Source: Rhyacophila brunnea
Lineage: Eukaryota > Arthropoda > Insecta > Trichoptera > Rhyacophilidae
Assembly: GCA_022495005.1 (NCBI GenBank)
Contig: JAGYXB010000665.1
Location: 1,612,001-1,676,000, forward strand
DNA length: 64,000 nt
Direction: 5' to 3'
A program made the position numbers and the translations under genes. Shown one piece after another: positions 24,901 to 35,009 of this stretch. Position 1 is the first letter of the stretch, and each line of letters begins with the position of its first letter. The notes under the pieces were generated by a model. That model was not told the origin of the DNA, did no database searches, and saw only the letters and a list, made by a program, of their open reading frames with translations.

Positions 24901-27079
24901 TTTAAATAATCGCCTTGTATGGCGGCTTCGTCACTGTCATTCGGATGCTTTGATCTTGTATAATTGATAAAAATAAATTATTAATATTGTAATTTGGTTA
25001 ATTTAAGATTTCTTATATTATATTAGATATTATTCTGGGATAAAAGGCTGTATGTACCTGTTTGTGTTTACATGGCGTCTACGTTACGTAATTAAGATAG
25101 TATTCAACCTTCGACTTTCTTTACTTTCTAGTGCCATTAATCATATTTTATATTAAATATGTGTGCCAACATACTTAATTCTCAAACATTTACAAATCGC
25201 TAACATTTAAATTATATAACAATAACCATTAAGTATTTTACGAATGATTGATAATAAGTAATAACTAACTGATATAGCATTTACTTGGTAGAATTTCATT
25301 TTACAATATGTGCTTATGTATTAATAACATAATATTATCATTAATTTAGGTTTACAGTTGATAGCTATTTCGGTTATAATATCATTAGCAATACTATCTT
25401 TTTTCTTATTCCTGGCACTACAACTCTATGTGGGGTATGGCCTCCTACAGCATCTGCCTCCATCCAGGTCCGTCCGAAGCTTCCCTTCAGCTTAAGACGC
25501 CAAATATCTGTAAATCTAACTCGACACTATCCTTACATCCTGTACGAAATCGACCAGGTCTTTTGTTTGCCTTCCGGTTTCCCGAATGTTAGCTTCGTTT
25601 AAATGAGGTCAATACTCTTACCATATGTTTAGTCATGCACCAGGTCTCCGAGTCATACAATATGACAACCGGTCTTATTAGTGTTTTGTACAAGATGCAT
25701 TTCAAGTGACGATTCAATAACCTGGAACGTAGTACCTCATAAGACCGAAGCAACATTATGTTTAACTAGCACATTTTTTCATCTTCTAATTTCTATTTTC
25801 TGTTAATAGAGGAACCGAGGTACACGAAAATCTTTACCCTCTCAAAAGAGTGCAACTATCTAGGGAGCCGTAATAATGGACAATGGTGATACAAACAAAA
25901 AGCCCATATTACAAAATAACAATATCAATCATATTAAATTAAGTATATAGATTACTTTTTAGTCGATAGCTTATCAACAATCTGTAGGATTTCATAATCT
26001 ATAATTTATTGAGTAAAAACCTAAATTTTTGAAATTTACTATTATTAATATACTATTGTATGGAGGCGCCGCTTGGTGATCAGATGCTCCAACTAAGGAG
26101 TGGACATGCACTAAGAAGAAATAGAATATGAAGAAAGAAGAACTACGATAAATCCTAAAAATATGTTTTACGATTATCCTTACCTACTAACTTTGCAAAT
26201 ACTTTGAATGAATTGTTTGTGACTTACTTTATCTGTAATTGGATTCGGTTGTTTGATATGCATTCCGCCAACTGCAATGACAGTCTGAAAGAATGGTTGC
26301 ATCACTTCCGCTGGAGACAAATTCACCAAAGTCATCACAGAAGATCTTGAAATCGCAGCGACATCCAAGCTGTCATCCTTGAAGTACTCCCTCGCCATTT
26401 TATTTTGACGGGCAATCATAAAATACTCCCTCAACAAATTATCATATATATACAATAACATGTTGAACGCACGTGTTACAAATCCCATCTTATATCCGAC
26501 CCGCAAATTATTTGTTGGAATAATTCCAGGATATTGTGGATTACCGGACACTGCTGATATCCCAACTGGGCATGTACATGCCGACAGGCTCACCAGGGGT
26601 GGATCCCCAAATTTTGATATCAAGCCAAGTAAACATTGTGCGCCAGCAAAGTCGTGTACCACCAAGTCAAATGTATAATTTCTTGGATAGTCCATCAATT
26701 GTTTTAGTCCTTTACTTTGAAAAGCCGCTATACAAACATCTGATCTGAAGTACGCCAAGTCATTTATGTCTCGCAACGGACTATTTCCCTCCATTTTTCT
26801 CAAAGTGTCAGATTTTTTGTAGAAATCGTATACATTTTCCATGTGAATGAATGTTAAGTTGGCTGTCTTTTGGTCTTCGACGTCTACACTTAGAGCTGTT
26901 ACATTGTGGCCTTTCTGGGCCAGCGCTTTCTGGAGTACACCTCCCCATAGTTGATGACTTGGCGACGCCAATCCCGCGATCCATAGAATATTCGCAGTCT
27001 CAGCAATGTTAATTAAATAAAGTATATTAATCACAAAATAGAATATCACAATTTTTCCATTGACTGCCATATTGTCCAT
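15708..27079 (-). CDS. UDP-glycosyltransferase (UGT), complete four-exon gene
   Basis: Microsomal UGTs transfer a sugar from a UDP-sugar to small lipophilic substrates in the ER lumen and act in detoxification and pigment or hormone metabolism. Exons on the minus strand are 27079-26228, 24342-24114, 17336-17117 and 15966-15708. All junctions are GT-AG, phases agree, and the total is 1560 nt (519 residues, the usual family length). A signal peptide covers about residues 1-27. The candidate catalytic pair is H42 (in SPSH) and D143 (in VVHDF). The donor-binding signature runs about 366-396 (KLFIGHGG, WYGVP, E379, then D395-Q396). A transmembrane segment spans about 486-502, with a basic cytosolic tail ending KKVE, a KKXX ER-retrieval motif. 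I cannot assign a UGT subfamily. Confidence 0.93.
16118..16628. mobile_element. Shortened TTAAGGGGGG foldback in UGT intron 3
   Basis: The left end TTAAGGGGGGACGTGCGCCG and the next roughly 400 bp match the left arm of the large palindrome at 20894-22290. The right arm is reduced to about 100 bp and ends in a decayed GTTGGCCGTTAA. The deletion junction creates a perfect short palindrome around ATTCCTTAAACGTTGTA (about 16524-16560). It was probably produced by internal deletion of a larger foldback. Confidence 0.75.
17117..17336 (-). CDS. UGT exon 3 (signature motif)
   Basis: Acceptor TTTCAG|CGCACC and donor TCCAG|GTATTT give 220 nt. It encodes most of the UGT signature: AHPMTKLFIGHGGALSCQEA then WYGVPQLLLPFIIDQKHNAA, and the helix that follows up to LLHDSR. 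It is separated from exon 2 by a 6.8 kb intron packed with mobile DNA. Confidence 0.92.
17873..18387 (-). mobile_element. 5'-truncated Jockey/R1-type LINE with target duplication
   Basis: On the minus strand the coding remnant reads SLNESLYKIKVVDSPQCQCG then HPTQDLNHIVWQCDAYDQER. This is the Cys/His-containing C-terminal end seen in Jockey/R1-group ORF2 proteins. The 3' end carries a long A run (T run on plus at 17871-17886). Both sides show the 13-bp duplication TATATAAATTATT (17860-17872 and 18388-18400), proving an insertion into UGT intron 2. Confidence 0.8.
18484..18560 (-). repeat. tRNA-like / SINE-head relic
   Basis: The reverse complement contains ACGGTAAGGTGGCGGTTTAT as an A-box-like part and GGGTTTGAATCCCTGG as a B-box/T-arm-like part. 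No full cloverleaf with a proper anticodon stem forms. A similar degenerate piece lies at 18838-18905. Probably decayed tRNA-derived SINE heads inside UGT intron 2. Confidence 0.4.
20354..20506. mobile_element. 153-bp MITE, near-perfect hairpin
   Basis: Ends ATGCCGGGTCCACACTGGCA and its reverse complement are almost identical for about 50 bp, including ACATGTCGCCGG and CTCGTTAAATTTTACGAT. A short AT centre completes a hairpin. It directly follows a run of 12 G (20337-20348). No coding capacity. The superfamily cannot be fixed without a clear target duplication. Confidence 0.75.
20894..22290. mobile_element. 1.4 kb near-perfect palindromic element in UGT intron 2
   Basis: Both ends are TTAA followed inward by GGGGGGACATGCTCGTCGAA. 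The two arms, each about 690 bp, are reverse complements with few differences. They meet at a T-rich centre near 21582-21605. No long open frame is present. The same left arm occurs in the shortened copy at 16118. Near identity of the arms implies recent formation or ongoing homogenisation. Because it lies in an intron, the UGT pre-mRNA would contain a very long hairpin. Confidence 0.88.
22291..24090. other. UGT intron 2, AT-rich part
   Basis: Very AT-rich intronic sequence. A plus-strand frame at 23854-24048 has no ATG at its start (it begins TTG after an acceptor-like CCCACTAG). It reads a hydrophobic stretch GMILLVIFITPVFI followed by a basic segment. It could be an orphan exon but has no recognised homologue and no visible partner. 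Confidence 0.3.
24114..24342 (-). CDS. UGT exon 2
   Basis: Acceptor TTGCAG|GATTTG and donor CTCG|GTAAGA give 229 nt, phase 0 in and phase 1 out. It encodes DLSDFIGEASAGIVYFALGT, then RFVWKYDP and VMIRAWMPQNDIL, the start of the UDP-sugar-binding C-terminal domain. Spliced to exon 3 it yields NDILAHP, the universally conserved UGT junction sequence. Confidence 0.92.
24482..24936. mobile_element. hAT-like element in UGT intron 1
   Basis: The left end is CAGTGGCGATGGGTGCC and the right end in reverse complement is CAGTGACGAAGCCGCC. GGTAGGCT blocks near both ends are inverted. The CAGTG(G/A)CGA termini fit hAT elements. The 8-bp flanks do not match, so the duplication has decayed or the ends are imprecise. 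Confidence 0.5.
25421..25870 (-). pseudogene. RTE-type retrotransposon relic in UGT intron 1
   Basis: On the minus strand, fragments in shifting frames read KIFVYLGSSINRK, LRSYEVLRSRLLNRHLKCIL, YKTLIRPVV, YDSETWCMTKHMV and DSVELDLQIFGVLS. They are in the order of the C-terminal part of an RTE reverse transcriptase. Several frameshifts and stops are present. This lineage differs from the copy at 11299. Confidence 0.65.
26228..27079 (-). CDS. UGT exon 1 (signal peptide and acceptor-binding domain)
   Basis: Encodes residues 1-284: hydrophobic leader, ILWIAGLASPSHQLWGGVLQ with the candidate catalytic histidine, DLVVHDFAGAQCLLGL with its partner aspartate, and VIAVGGMHIKQPNPITDK just before the splice. 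The donor is AAA|GTAAGT in phase 0. An alternative in-frame ATG three codons downstream (M4) could also serve as start. The open frame continues past the donor to 26180 without homology. Confidence 0.92.
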
Positions 27080-27900
27080 TTATTTTATACTTAATACCTA
27101 GATACTATTTTGTAAATTCACATTGATTACTCTTGCTTATTGCTATTGTATCTATTAATAGCCAAACCGATGCAGTGTTTCAGTTTTTCAAAATAAATAA
27201 TATCATCAAATATATTAAAATAATATAAGCAGGTATATCATATTCACTGTCATTGCTTGGCAATGGTGCAATTATTATGCAAATTTAATTATCATTGACC
27301 GTGCATTCTTTTCGTAATCTTATGTACGAACCTAGACGTGGTTCAAAGAATATTCCACATAATATCAAAAGTATGTTAAAATACGTAATGGTCAGAATCC
27401 AACATAAGAGGGTAAAAGAGTAAAATTTGTGTAAAGAGGCTAATTTTTTTTAAAGAAACGTGAGACAAAACAAAAACCCATACGAAGTAATGACATAGAT
27501 ATAGATGGATAAAGATTGCGTATAGGTAGGTACAGTGCAGTGCAAAAAAATACAATAAAATCAACGACGTTATTAAAAACTTCGAACTATATAGGTAGTG
27601 ATCCATTTTTTAACGCCGTCCATATGTACGCACTTCAAGCCCTGTTCTCGATCGTAAAGTTGATTTGCTATGCAGTTTGGTCTGCGATGCATATCTCGAA
27701 TCCATCAAATCCCTAATCCATTTCCCCATTTCAACAATGTGTTTTCAGATTCAAAACAAGAAGAAAGGCTGAAGCACACTGGAAGCGGCGCGCATGGCGT
27801 AGGTGGCGTCAAAGGTTCTTTTCAGCAGTTGCGACCACCCACACCACACATCTACCGTTTCAAGTCACTTTACGTTATAATTCAGCCAGAGTGTTATATT
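27080..27900. other. Region 5' of the UGT gene
   Basis: This interval lies directly upstream of the UGT start (minus strand) and should contain its promoter. I could not identify a convincing TATA box or initiator. Open frames at 27376-27945 have no recognisable content. Confidence 0.3.
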
Positions 27901-27902
27901 GG

Positions 27903-28134
27903 CGAAATGGACCGGAGCGTACCGGAGCGTCGTTCTGGTTCGTGAAATCGATAAAATTATCGCTCCGTCTCGTGGAAAAAATATTTTGACCATCTAAGCA
28001 TTCTAAGCTATATAATAGAAAATATAACACACTTATTTTTATAACATACACATAAAATTTGTGTCTATGTACTTAAATATCTTCAGAAAATTGTCGAGCG
28101 CTCCGGTTCGTAAACTTTTCCATTTCGAGCGCTG
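27903..28134. mobile_element. hAT MITE (CAGGGCTCGAAATGG family), damaged left end
   Basis: Shares GAAATGGACCGGAGCG, ATTATCGCTCCGTCTCGTGG and the right end CGAGCGCTCCGGTTCGTAAA ... CCATTTCGAGCGCTG with the copies at 36037 and 43955. The first bases (CAGGGCTC) are lost and no 8-bp duplication can be seen. Non-coding. Confidence 0.75.
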
Positions 28135-28760
28135 GACTCATAATGTGATAATTCTATCATATTGGCTGGCACCCGGACGGCAGCCACCCTTGACGTGGCC
28201 CTGGTTATGTTACTTATTTCCTCACACCCCCATTGAAAATGTGTGCACATCAATTTAATGTTATGATGTAGTTACACAATGGTCCAGTCGATATTTCTGT
28301 CAGAAATTGAGTTAACTGCAAAGCGACATTTCATGCAAATATGAGAATGGCTACTACAGGGTGCTATTTTGAATTTATGAAACAATGGAATGAAAGCGGC
28401 ACGCTGTGACGTCATAAATCATTGTGCTTTTTTATTAGGGCAACACACATGACGGAATGCGTAGAGGGCAATAATGTAATAATGTGAACTCGTATCTCGT
28501 ATCGAGACAGAGACAGATGAAAATGTCGAATGAAACCGAGTTATATCTTTATTTGCAGCGATGTTACCAAAAGCGTTATGCTAATTGCTGCTTTAACGGG
28601 CTTGGGGAGCTTTACCTACTCCACAGAAGAACCCAGCCCCACAATCCAGTGCAAGTACCAATAATATCACCAAATGAATGACACACAATGTGACTGTGGT
28701 CAGTTGTATTCAGTAGCTACAATAAAATCGGGCATTGCAATATTATTTTGTTATGCAAAC

Positions 28761-29251
28761 CATAGTGTTGGAGCGGAGCTCAGAGCAGGACCATGGAGCA
28801 GTGGAGCAATGGGGTTTTACCTAGAGCAGGATCGGAGCTGGAGCATCGAAAATTTGTAGTGCTCCACTGCTCCGGGCGTTTTTATTATTATTAAATTTTC
28901 GTCCTATAATCCGATGAAAATATTATATTTGATACAACACTGGAATTATTTGAAATACGACAACACTGCCGAGTGATAAATAACCTCACTTTTTGACAGA
29001 AGAGGCAGATAATGAAAGACGATTTACTGTCGGTTTTGTTTACTTAATAGAATTAATAATGAAAAGTACGAATAATAAACCTTATTTCAAAACTACGTAT
29101 TTTTTAAAATTGTAGCATTTGTATACATATAACACCTATTAAAACTTTTAACCCGGAGCGAGCAGACCCTGGAGCGGAGCTGGAGCAATTTTAGGTCCCG
29201 GGGCGGAGCTGGAACGGAGCAATTCAAAAAAGAGTCTGCTCCAACGCTCTG
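28761..29251. mobile_element. hAT MITE with exact 8-bp target duplication
   Basis: Ends CATAGTGTTGGAGCGGAGC and, in reverse complement, CAGAGCGTTGGAGCAGAC. The flanks are ATGCAAAC at 28753-28760 and 29252-29259, a perfect 8-bp duplication. Subterminal regions are rich in GGAGCGGAGCTGGAGCA-like repeats, probably transposase-binding sites. The element is 491 bp with no transposase. Confidence 0.88.
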
Positions 29252-29259
29252 ATGCAAAC

Positions 29260-30550
29260 AACTAATTCATTCTGTAAGATACATGAAAAAATAAGAGATA
29301 AATAATTATAATATTGAGTATTCTGAACATTTTCCTGGATTTTCGGTAATGTCGCAAATTGTCATTTAAAATAAGTAAGTACCTAGTTATAATATTTCAA
29401 TAAAAAAATCTATTTTAGACCTTTTTGTCTAATTTCTAAAAATATTTACTCAAAGCTGTCTAATGTCTTTCGCCCAAAATTAAAAGATTCCCTCCAGAAC
29501 CAGTGAAGAGGCATTATTTAGCTCTAAACAAACCATCCAGAACCGAGGACAAAAGATTTTTGTACATAAAATTGACGACTTGGTACCTAGTTCTGCGCAA
29601 AATTATTTGATTTCAGCCGGTGATGAGGTCTTTTCTTCCCAATATGTACTTCCATTTTTTCATCGAAAGTAATAACTATATAAATACTTTTCCTAAAACA
29701 ACAAAAAAACTAAATGCATCTTCGTTTTCCTCCAAAGAGTCAATCTCCAATCTTTGTTTTCTCGGATTCGACTAAAATCAGGTATGATTTCAAAAAGAAA
29801 CTGACCTTTTCTGAATAAAATAAATCTAAAATACCTACACTGGACAACAAAAAACGATGATGGTCACCGTAGAAGACAATACAAAATGAAAATAGATCTA
29901 AGATATCTAACATTATAAGAAGTAGCAATGTTATGTTTATATTAAAATTATATACAGACCATGACATCTGATATAGTAGATTTTTATTTACCTTAGAAAT
30001 GGTTCTAGTCTTTTTAGTGTCAATTCTATATCATAATATTATTCTATATGGAACTCTGTAGAATTTAAAGCGTCGACATTGCGGGAAATTTTGATTCATG
30101 AAAGCCAATTGGATCGAATAAAAACGACTCAATTACGTCCGCTGGAATATTTCAATTTCCGAAAAAAGAAATACCGGGAGATCATCATTCAATAAGGCGA
30201 CGAGGAAAGAAATATTTTCCATTTCGCGGTCCATCTGGCGCCGATATGCACGCCTTCGCACCCTTTCTAGCTCAACCCATCGAGGTTTCTTGCATGCTAC
30301 CCGGATAACTTCACGGCTTAGTAATTCAGACTAAATTTAAAAAAAAAATGCACACGGACAATCAGAAGTGAATGTTTTTGTCTCGTATACGTATCGTCAT
30401 CCACGTTATTCGTATGAGTTTGCAAGCTTAGTTAGAAACTCTTTCGATCGTTGTGTGAATGATTTTGCCGTATCGTTTTATGAGCCCGACATCGGAAATT
30501 TGCTACGACAGAATTCAGAAATCATGAGTGTTGTCGGGACTTTCAGAGAA
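29260..30550. other. No supported gene
   Basis: An open frame at 30368-30604 (plus) starts with GTG and has coding-like composition (FVSYTYRHPRYSYEF, FDRCVNDFAVSFYEPDIGN) but no recognised domain. It runs into a repeat at about 30560. It could be a stray exon. The rest is AT-rich. Confidence 0.3.
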
Positions 30551-30559
30551 CGTACGAAT

Positions 30560-30800
30560 TTTTATTTAGGTATGGTCCCAATATTGAAGCTCGATTTGAT
30601 ATAAATAAAAAGGGTTTCAAGTTATACACATTTATAATTTTATAAAAATCGATGTTTTTTAAAATAAGTAGATATAAAAAATATTAAAACTATGAATTCG
30701 TCAAAAATCTCTTAGGCAAAGCTTAGAAAACTTAATAAATTAAATTTTAATAATAAATATGACCATAAAGACGTATATGTAATAATAAGATGGGGTCCTG
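30560..30800. repeat. Internal fragment of the TTAAGGGGG hairpin family
   Basis: The segment ATGGTCCCAATATTGAAGCT ... GGGTTTCAAGTTATACACAT ... AATCGATGTTTTTTAAAATA ... GACCATAAA matches 61261-61490 and the second arm of 61582-62433. It lacks the terminal TTAAGGGGG. It adjoins another TTAA element at 30841 and a further family member at 31244. Confidence 0.7.
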
Positions 30801-30840
30801 CGACCAATTCATATGTTTGTAATTATTATTTATCTTTGAC

Positions 30841-31222
30841 TTAAGAGCCATACTTCAGTGGAACGGCAAATAATTTTCAACAGTAGGTGCGACGAAATTT
30901 CTCACTCGTTGCCTGAATTTGTCAATCGGAGACCGACAGTCGAAGTGTGCGCACGTCGATTTGTTTTGTCATGGCGTCGTATGAAAATACTTTTAAATCG
31001 TGTAAAGATGACTTCAAAACTTTACTACTTAAAAAAGAAAACATGTCAATGAATATACTATTATTGTTAGTAATATAACAATAAACATAACATTAAATGG
31101 ACGCATGTTGGATTTTTATGACAAATTATATTTCGTTCGGCACGCGTCATTTGCACAATCCGCGCATCGCCTGCCTAGCCACGATCTTTTTAGACAATGC
31201 CTCAACTGAAGTATAGTCTTAA
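30841..31222. mobile_element. TTAA-flanked MITE with short internal ORF
   Basis: TTAA lies at both ends (30841-30844, 31219-31222) with imperfect TIRs: TTAAGAGCCATACTTCAGTG against TTAAGACTATACTTCAGTTG. The plus strand holds a short frame from an ATG at about 30971, MASYENTFKSCKDDFKTLLL and on to a stop near 31072. It may be the 5' end of a lost transposase or accessory gene. It is inserted among fragments of the TTAAGGGGG family. Confidence 0.6.
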
Positions 31223-31243
31223 AATAAAAATATATTTTTCATG

Positions 31244-31451
31244 TAAGGGGGATCCTATATGCCAACAGAGAACCTAGCGGGAAAATACGAAGCTTGCGAT
31301 TTGAGATTTTTCTTTGAATTTGTGACAAATTCACATTTTTTTACAATTGTAAGTTTAACTTTATTTTTATTAAAAATTGCAGTTCTCTGTTTCAGATATT
31401 TATTTATCAATGTCTCAAATTGCAAGCTTCGTATTTTTCCGCTAGGCGCCC
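31244..31451. mobile_element. Truncated TTAAGGGGG hairpin MITE
   Basis: Left end TAAGGGGGATCCTATATGCC followed by AACAGAGAACCTAGCGGG. Right side ATTGCAAGCTTCGTATTTTT CCGCTAGG is its complement, but the final TTAA end is missing. Arms are about 70 bp around a short AT core. Confidence 0.7.
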
Positions 31452-32024
31452 CTGGTAGTTTTTTATTCTTTAGTAGGTATTTCGTGCTGTGTATGTTTCA
31501 GGGGGCGAAAGAGTCATACAAAAATAAATTATACCCGCTAATCAGCCTATAGTACAAGGTACAGCTCATAGATGGCTGTATGACGGCCGTAAATTAACAA
31601 AAAATCGTTCGCCCATCTCTAATTTCGCCCATCCCTATGATTTGCTAGTACGATGCTCAGGTTAGTGAAAGCCAATCAAATTAACGGATTTTATTAGTAT
31701 GAAGTCTTTGCAAATGCCAATACTCTGGCAACTGAAGATGTTTAAAAATAACTGTCAAACTGTCATTTCACTCAAAGATAAGATACGTTTTCGCTATTTC
31801 AGCTCTAAAGAATCTTATGATATCTACATATTACTTATCAATACAATCAATTAAATTGTGTTATTATAGTTATCTGTGATTATAGTATTTGACTGCCTCG
31901 AATTAATATTATATCGGTATGTATTTTGGCATTGTGTTTATTATACTTACATGACAAACCGTTTGGCATACTGACTATTGTAATAATTTTACGATTATAA
32001 ACCAATAGACTTCCAGACTTTTGA

Positions 32025-35007
32025 GGTTTTGAGGACTTTGGACGTCAGCGTAATAACAGAATTGCGGATCATGACGTCCTGGTCTTCATGATACGGAGTT
32101 TGGTTGGTCGTTCAAAGCAGCCAATCGCATATTATTATTGCCAATCCGCTACCAAGTCTAACCAGTTAGTTCAGTGTATTACAGAAGTTTATGAAGCATT
32201 GGATTCCACAGGTTCGAACTTTGTATATTTATTTTATAGACCTGAAGAAATATCATAATATTATATCAATTAATTATTCCTACACATTCAAAGCAACTCA
32301 TTCAAAAATAATTCATTTGTATGCATTCAGAATGAGCTTTCGTTCTGCATTTTGAATTATATATTGGAGTAGAATGTGTATTTTCAATTAGAACATGACT
32401 TATTATACATTTATTATGTTACAGGTTTAAAAATATTCGCAACGGTATGCGATCAAGGCTCAACGAACACTGCTGCTTTGAATATTCTGCGTAGGAGGAC
32501 AAAACTGTTTAGAGAGGGAACCGGATATGAACGTACATATCTATTGTATCTCAAATTAATTGTATTGCTTTACACAGTTTTGTATGCCTTTTACACTTAT
32601 TCAATCTATTTTCAGGTATAACAATAGAAATCATGAAAGGGAAAGAGGTTGTTTTTCTTTTCGATGTGCCTCATTTATTGAAAGGGATAAGAAATAATTT
32701 GATGACCAAAGATCTCATGTATTTTGATGGTAATACATATAGATATGCATCGTGGAAACACATTGTATATTTATACGAGATAGATCAACTGACTGTCGGC
32801 GATTTTCGGACTATCCCTAAAATAAATGACTCACACATTTATGCATCAAAAATTAATAAAATGAAGGTGTCGACATGTGCCCATGTGCTAAGCCAGCGGG
32901 TTGGTAGTAAATTAGCATCCTGTGCCAGAAAAGGTAATGATGTCTAATACAATTAATATTTTCAAATGCTGTCTCAAAATCGAATTGATCATTAGATATG
33001 TAAGTACCGTGTATTGGCATTCTTATGTTCTACTAATTCGAATATTGAATTATCAATTAGGCGCGCATGTGCAACTCACCAAATTTCCTGACAGGATTTC
33101 CCATAATTCCCACCGAATTGGCCGCTGCGCAAAAACGAGAAAATATTGAGTACTTCCGTAACAATAAGCTAGCGTGAGGAAAGAGGTAAAAAAATCAAAG
33201 TACAAGAGTATCAATTCAATTTATCTTATGGACCGTTCAATAAATATAACGTTACACAAAGTTAACTCGATACAAAATAGCTAAACTCGATGGCCTTACG
33301 ATAGGCCCGTGTGCACTCCACGGTGTCTGGTATGATAATGGCTATCTTTGCTTACTTTCTGCTTAGGATATTGGCATAATTTATGGGGCGCCGACTAATG
33401 CTAGCCATCCCCGTTATATCTTGTTGCTATATTCTGTTGGAGTGCATTATGGGTTTTTTTTAACCTCTTCTGTGATTATTGGGCCTCGGTGGCTTCGCGA
33501 CTGACCCGAGGCCCAATTTATGATCTGGGCTTGATTTTCTCTTGGTAAAGAATTGAAAGTTTGAGCATTCTTCTGCCGTCCGTCGATTGGCTATCTTTGG
33601 TCGCGACGTCCATTTATAAGGAATATAATTCACGCTATAGTTTTGGTAACTGAAGCAAAATTGTAAACCCAGTGACGTATGTCTATACTCTATAAGCAAA
33701 GTTCCATTCTTGACAGACTTGAAATGCCGCCCCTGCCAGCTTTCAGATTTAATTCACCTGTTGCGAAGTCATACATAGGTTACTGATTTCCCCTTTTATT
33801 TTGATTCCAGGAACGAAAATGCCAAACGGCCAAGTCATCCCAAGAGAAGCTATATATACCGCCACGAATGTGTTGTTTTGGGATGGCCTTTTTGATTCAC
33901 TGAACAGAACTTCATTAATACCGAAACCAACGTCGAAATTCAGAAGAGTTTGCGCATCAGTTGGATCATTCCATCGACAATTTTAGTTTGAGTGTATCCA
34001 GATGATTGATAAAATGTGATTTGTAGACAAACACAATAACCCAGTATCAGTGCCATCACTGCGAAATTTCGTTAAAACCGTGGAAGGCTGTATAAAATTA
34101 TGCGATATGTGGGAAGCTATGGGGCATAAGTATTTAGCTATTTGCAACTTGAACCAGGATCCCCTATATTTCAGATAAAAGTACAGATGCAGGGGATGTG
34201 GGACTAACCCGGGTGCCCTGAATCCGAGGAATATCACAAACAAAAAAACCAGGATCCGTTAGAAAATTTCTTTGGCAGTATAAGAAGCCACAGTGTTCGT
34301 AATATAAATCCTACACTTTATCAGTTTTCTGGATCCTATAAATGCCTTTGTTAAATAATTTAACATCTAGACATTCCATCTGGAGTAACTGTGAGGACGC
34401 TGCTGGTGATCTTTTTAAAAATTTAATGGAGTTTATAGAACAATCTGACAACACCCCACAAAACCTTCTTGGAAACGTTTCAAACGTAATTGTAGAGGTC
34501 ACGTTGAAGATAATTTAACCTTTGCAGATGGTAAAATGTACACTGCTGGGTATATCGTTCGTAAAATGTCTACCTCCTGTAGGCATTGTGAACAGAACTT
34601 AAATACCGAGCCTACCAATAAGCATGCTGGCGTGAGTTCACGAGAATATGGAGGGAAGAGAAGATTGAAATATGCATCTGACAATATATTTGACTGTTTC
34701 AATGCAACTGGAAAATTAATTAGAAACTATTTGTCAGAAAACGCTTTTACGCATAAAATCAAGGAAACATTAAAAACTAAAATTCTCGACAATATCGATT
34801 TCTCTTTTTTTTCATGCCCTCTCCATAAAGATGAAATTAAGAATAAATTCATAAAATATATGCTTTCTCTACATACCTATACATATGTTTTGTAAAACAA
34901 CAAATAAAATTCTCTGTGGCAAATTACGTTACTCGGGGAGAAATAAAACTTATTTAGAAGCCACTGAAAGATATAAAAGTAAAAATAAGTGTAAGAAGGC
35001 TGTATGA
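32025..35007 (+). pseudogene. P-superfamily (THAP9-like) transposase, decayed
   Basis: Exons 32025-32211, 32425-32532, 32616-32933 and 33811 onward join in frame through GT-AG introns, each in phase 1. They read MIRSLVGRSKQPIAYYYCQS, KIFATVCDQGSTNTAALNIL, EVVFLFDVPHLLKGIRNN, MKVSTCAHVLSQRVGSKLAS and EAIYTATNVLFWDGLFDSLN, which is P-element transposase order. The last exon has a TAG (33984-33986), a TGA (34017-34019), a 95-bp insertion splitting NQDPLENFFG and later frameshifts. The C-terminal part still reads YTAGYIVRKMSTSCRHCEQ and CPLHKDEIKNKFIKY. No N-terminal THAP domain or terminal repeats were found. Confidence 0.85.
34163..34246. mobile_element. Small A-tailed insertion with 11-bp duplication
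   Basis: The P-transposase frame is interrupted between two copies of AACCAGGATCC (34152-34162 and 34247-34257). The inserted piece starts CCTATATTTCAG and ends in an A-rich run (CACAAACAAAAAA). Direct repeats plus an A-rich end fit LINE-mediated retroposition of a short RNA. The source is unknown. Confidence 0.6.
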
Positions 35008-35009
35008 TA

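Noticed and set aside
26460..26748. Plus-strand frames opposite UGT exon 1
   Set aside because: Antisense shadows of a strongly supported coding exon.
30368..30604. Coding-like frame starting FVSYTYRHPRYS
   Set aside because: Starts with GTG and its end runs into a repeat fragment; no domain was recognised and no splice partner seen.
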